Origin: CAZBUK01 sp964495085
Lineage (GTDB): Bacteria > Bacteroidota > Ignavibacteria > T3Sed10-11
Assembly (NCBI GenBank): GCA_964495085.1
Contig: CAZBUK010000011.1
Location: forward strand, 1 to 64,000
Direction: 5' to 3'
DNA: 64,000 nucleotides
Shown here piece by piece: positions 60,718 through 64,000 of the stretch. How positions within the stretch are numbered: position 1 is the first letter of the stretch; the number at the start of each line of letters is the position of its first letter. The position numbers were made by a program, and so were the translations under genes. Below the pieces are notes generated by a model. That model made no database searches and was not told where the DNA came from. It saw nothing but the letters and a program-made list of their open reading frames with translations.

Positions 60718-63138
60718 ATGTTCAGGTCAGTTTCCCGGTTTTTTCCCCTCTCGTTTTTTCCCCTCCTTGCATTCATAATCGGATCGACTTTTTCGCAGGA
60801 GATTTACAGGATTCCACCGCAAGATATCGCTTCGATACTCGATGCCCCGTCGCTTCCCTCAATGCAGGTTAGTCCTGACGGCAAGTACCTGTTGTTCGTT
60901 TATCGCCATACATATCCGGGAATCAGTGACCTAGCGGTACCTTTTATGAACCTTGCAGGAAGCAGGATAAATCCGCGAACGAACGGAAATTACTCGACCG
61001 CCGGAAGAATTCATTCGCTGGGCCTGAAGCCAATCGAGGGCGGAGAAGAGAGTATGATACGCCCGTCCGGCGAACCGCACATCGGCTCGATAATTTGGTC
61101 GCATAGAGGCGACAAATTCGCATTTACCAATACAACCGATCGGGGTGTCGAACTATGGATTACGGACATTCCATCAGGGAATTCGTTCCAGATCGGGGGA
61201 TTATACCTCAATGATATCGGGTCTTCGACCTATCGATGGATGCCGGACGGACGGTCCATACTTGCGAGAATTATACCCGGAAACAGACCGCCGCGTCCGG
61301 AGTCGTCGGGTATCCCAGCAGGTCCGATTCTACAGGATGCCGACGGCAGGCCTGCACCCGCCCGAACATATCGGAATCTTCTCGGAAATCCTGAAGACGA
61401 ACTATTATACGAATATTATTTTACCTCTCAGCTTGTCCTCATAGACGTTACAGACGGTACGTTCATGCCTGTCGGAGAACCGGCGGTTTATCGTGATTTA
61501 GTAGTCTCTCCGGACGGTCGCTTTATACTCGTCAGCCTGATCGAGAGGCCGTATTCATATCTCGTTCCGGCATCGAGATTCCCGTACCGGACCGAAATAT
61601 GGTCGACGGCAGGTGAGTTTGTCAGGCATATCACGTCGGTTCCGCTCGGCGAGAATATACCACTGTTCGGTGTCGTCACACAGCCGAGGTCGTTCGTCTG
61701 GAATCCATCGGAGGACTCGCAACTATTATATGTACAGGCGCTCGATGAAGGCGATCCGCAGAAGGATGCAGCATACCGGGATGCCGTCTATCTCCTCGAT
61801 GCCCCCTTTGATGGACAGCCGGTCGAGCTCATGAAACTCGGATACCGACACCAGAGAATTATCTGGGGAAGGGATTTTGCTCTCATTAATGAATTCGATC
61901 TTCCGACCCGCAGAGTACGGACCTGGTTGCTATCGCCGGTTTCAGGCGACGGCGAACGAGTGCTGCTCTTCGACCGGGATTCGCAGGACCGTTATAATGA
62001 TCCGGGGATACCGCTGCTCACCCATGATGCTCGAGGATCCATCCTGTGCATCCTCGGTGAAGACGGCAATACGATTTTTCTCGCCGGCGAGGGCGCGTCG
62101 CCGAGAGGAGATCGTCCGTTCCTCGATGCATTCAATCTGAGCGACCGGAGCACTGTCCGATTATGGCAGACCGGCGACGACCGGTATGAACGGGTCGTGG
62201 AGATGCTGGATAATCGCGGAGCTTCGGTCGTAACGCAGCGGGAAACGGTTACCGAGCCTCCGAATTATTATCTCCGCGATTTCCTGTCAGGCGGCGAACG
62301 CAGATTGACGGACTTCGCCGATCCGCATCCCCAGTTGACGGGCATCTCACGGCGGCTCATAACGTACCGGAGAGACGACGGCATCGATCTATCGGCGATA
62401 TTGTTTTTGCCGCCGGAACATCGCGATGGAGATACGCATCCGCTGGTGGTCTGGGTGTATCCATCGGATTATGTATCTCCCGATGCAGCGAGTCAGGTTC
62501 GCGGGAATCCGAATCAATTCACATTCCTTCGCGGTGCAACTCACCTCTTCTTCCTTTTACGCGGATATGCGATACTCGACGGACCGAGCCTGCCGATCAT
62601 CGGAACGCACGGCAATGATACGTATACGGAACAGCTCGTCGCCGGCATGAAAGCAGCACTCGAGAAGGTCGTCGAATTGGGAGTGGCGGATACCTCGCGT
62701 ATGGGAATCGGCGGGCATAGCTATGGTGCGTTTTCAACGGTGAACCTGCTCATACATACGGATTATTTCAAGGCAGGAATCGCACGCAGCGGCGCGTACA
62801 ACAGAACGCTTACCCCGTTCGGATTTCAGGCGGAGAGACGTACTTTCTGGGAAGCCCCGGATACCTATATGAGGGTCTCTCCCTTCGCACTTGCGGATAA
62901 GATCAGGCGTCCGCTCCTTATAATTCACGGCATGGATGACAGTAATTCAGGAACATTTCCTATCCAATCGGAACGTTTATTTCACGCGATCCGGGGCCTC
63001 GGTGGAATTGCGCAATATGTTCAATATCCGTACGAGGATCATGGCTACCGCGCACGGGAGACGGTCGGAGACGCGGTCTACCGGATGCTCGATTGGTTCG
63101 ATCGCTATGTCCTTCGGACCGGTTATACCTCCGAATAA
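60718..63138 (+). CDS. Secreted S9 family prolyl-oligopeptidase-type peptidase (glutamyl endopeptidase-like)
   Basis: 806 aa. Signal peptide about residues 1-27 (ending FSQ). The N-terminal part (about 45-550) has WD-like beta-propeller strands (LPSMQVSPDGKYLLFVYRH), and the C-terminal alpha/beta-hydrolase domain holds S668 in GIGGHSYGAFS, D740 or D741 in HGMDDSNSGT, and H775 in YEDHGYRARE. The sequence around the active site resembles S9D glutamyl peptidases more than dipeptidyl peptidases. It is probably periplasmic and cuts short peptides. No operon partner is visible. Confidence 0.9.
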   Translation: MFRSVSRFFPLSFFPLLAFIIGSTFSQEIYRIPPQDIASILDAPSLPSMQVSPDGKYLLFVYRHTYPGISDLAVPFMNLAGSRINPRTNGNYSTAGRIHSLGLKPIEGGEESMIRPSGEPHIGSIIWSHRGDKFAFTNTTDRGVELWITDIPSGNSFQIGGLYLNDIGSSTYRWMPDGRSILARIIPGNRPPRPESSGIPAGPILQDADGRPAPARTYRNLLGNPEDELLYEYYFTSQLVLIDVTDGTFMPVGEPAVYRDLVVSPDGRFILVSLIERPYSYLVPASRFPYRTEIWSTAGEFVRHITSVPLGENIPLFGVVTQPRSFVWNPSEDSQLLYVQALDEGDPQKDAAYRDAVYLLDAPFDGQPVELMKLGYRHQRIIWGRDFALINEFDLPTRRVRTWLLSPVSGDGERVLLFDRDSQDRYNDPGIPLLTHDARGSILCILGEDGNTIFLAGEGASPRGDRPFLDAFNLSDRSTVRLWQTGDDRYERVVEMLDNRGASVVTQRETVTEPPNYYLRDFLSGGERRLTDFADPHPQLTGISRRLITYRRDDGIDLSAILFLPPEHRDGDTHPLVVWVYPSDYVSPDAASQVRGNPNQFTFLRGATHLFFLLRGYAILDGPSLPIIGTHGNDTYTEQLVAGMKAALEKVVELGVADTSRMGIGGHSYGAFSTVNLLIHTDYFKAGIARSGAYNRTLTPFGFQAERRTFWEAPDTYMRVSPFALADKIRRPLLIIHGMDDSNSGTFPIQSERLFHAIRGLGGIAQYVQYPYEDHGYRARETVGDAVYRMLDWFDRYVLRTGYTSE

Positions 63139-63189
63139 GGTTGTACAGCTGCACAGTGTCACTCGACTACATAATCACAGGAGAATACT

Positions 63190-64000
63190 ATGGGTATAGT
63201 CCAGCCCTTTTCGACGATTACGGAGATGTTTCTAAAAGTAACCGATACCTTCGCGGGCGACGACCGCCCGATGTACCGATACAAAAAGGAAGGGAAGTAC
63301 CACGATATCAAATACGCCGAGATGCGCGCATGGGTCGAACACTTTGCATGCGGTCTCGCATCTCTCGGTTTGGGAAGGGGGGAACGGCTTGCGATCATTT
63401 CGGAAAACCGGCCGGAATGGGTTGTAGCCGATATGGGAACTCTCCTCCTCGGTGCAATCGACGTACCGCTGTATCCCACGCTTACTGCAAGCCAGGTGGA
63501 ATATATACTCGAGAATTCCGAGTGCAAGATTGTAGTTGTATCGAACCAGTACCAGTTGAACAAGGTGCTCAAGATCAGGGATAATGTAAAATCTCTGCAG
63601 ACGGTCATCGTCATGAACGAGATGCAGACTACCGAAAAGAATGTCCTTTCGATGTCCACCGTCGTCGAACGCGGAAAAGAAAATCAGACAAAACATGCGG
63701 ATATCCTGGAGAAAACGAGGCAATCGATCGGACCCGAGGATATACTGACGATCATCTACACTTCGGGTACAACCGGAAATCCGAAGGGAGTCGTTTTGAC
63801 GCACAATAATCTGGTTTCCAATATTACCGCATCTGTCACTGTCATCAAGCTCGATGCAACGGATGAACTGTTGTCGTTTCTGCCGCTCTGTCATTCATTC
63901 GAACGAATGGCGGGGTATTATACGGCGATGGCTTGCGGCTCGACGGTTTCTTATGCAGAGAATATCGATACGGTGCGGGATAATCTCATCGAAATCCGCC
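63190..64000 (+). CDS. Long-chain acyl-CoA synthetase (AMP-forming), 5' part
   Basis: The first 270 codons are present; the gene runs off the window end without a stop. The start ATG 63190 has AGGAG at 63179-63183, six bases upstream. It begins MGIVQPFSTITEMFLKVTD and carries the AMP-binding P-loop IIYTSGTTGNPKGVVLTHNN and the substrate-pocket motif SFLPLCHSFERMAGYYTAM, typical of fatty-acyl-CoA ligases of the FAA1 group. It activates fatty acids with ATP and CoA. The reading frame is continuous through to position 64000. Confidence 0.92.
   Translation, partial: MGIVQPFSTITEMFLKVTDTFAGDDRPMYRYKKEGKYHDIKYAEMRAWVEHFACGLASLGLGRGERLAIISENRPEWVVADMGTLLLGAIDVPLYPTLTASQVEYILENSECKIVVVSNQYQLNKVLKIRDNVKSLQTVIVMNEMQTTEKNVLSMSTVVERGKENQTKHADILEKTRQSIGPEDILTIIYTSGTTGNPKGVVLTHNNLVSNITASVTVIKLDATDELLSFLPLCHSFERMAGYYTAMACGSTVSYAENIDTVRDNLIEIR

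Overview
This 64 kb window is a gene-dense bacterial chromosome segment. It looks like a free-living, Gram-negative member of the FCB group (Bacteroidota/Chlorobiota/Ignavibacteria-like), and probably not Bacteroidia proper. Reasons: a short primary sigma factor of the FCB type (285 aa, no region 1.1); four secreted proteins ending in a type IX secretion (T9SS type A) sorting domain with the NYPNPFNP signature; many signal peptides and lipoproteins; separate PurS and PurQ subunits; strong Shine-Dalgarno sites at many starts; and several TTGAnn-17-TAnnnT promoters. The exact phylum is inference. No rRNA, tRNA, CRISPR array, prophage or insertion sequence was seen.

Layout. 1-336: a 17-bp tandem repeat and upstream DNA. 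0.3-4.5 kb: a group II PLP decarboxylase, a DUF885 lipoprotein and a DUF58 protein. 4.6-8.8 kb: a co-oriented housekeeping run (psd, pssA, purS, purQ, tatA, gatA). 8.9-17.6 kb: sucD, ndk, a GAF/degenerate-GGDEF protein, a zinc-ribbon microprotein coupled to deoB, rpoD with a clear terminator, an NlpC/P60 lipoprotein, and def-fmt-DUF971. 17.6-20.0 kb, minus strand: a DUF2318-like pair and class I fructose-bisphosphate aldolase. 20.1-26.9 kb: an MBL-fold hydrolase, a TPR/periplasmic-binding-protein fusion, purC, radC and spmA/spmB homologues. 27.0-28.2 kb: a PAT-type MFS transporter on the minus strand.

28.4-51.5 kb is the accessory, envelope-directed part. It holds a 29-residue-repeat T9SS protein, a secreted TPR-CHAT protease on the minus strand, a NarL-type response regulator, an orphan receiver, four tandem paralogues sharing one N-terminal domain but carrying different C-termini, a small T9SS protein, a lipoprotein resembling a free subtilisin prodomain next to a T9SS subtilase, a propeller-like T9SS protein, and a large propeller sensor kinase. 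The kinase and the response regulator bracket the cluster and may control it.

51.6-64 kb: a tyrosine phenol-lyase-like enzyme (minus), a rhomboid protease, a TrmH-type methyltransferase (minus), a complete seven-gene Mrp Na+/H+ antiporter operon, an S9 peptidase and the 5' part of a long-chain acyl-CoA synthetase cut by the window edge. The most interesting observations are the free prodomain-like lipoprotein beside the subtilase and the four-member modular secreted family.
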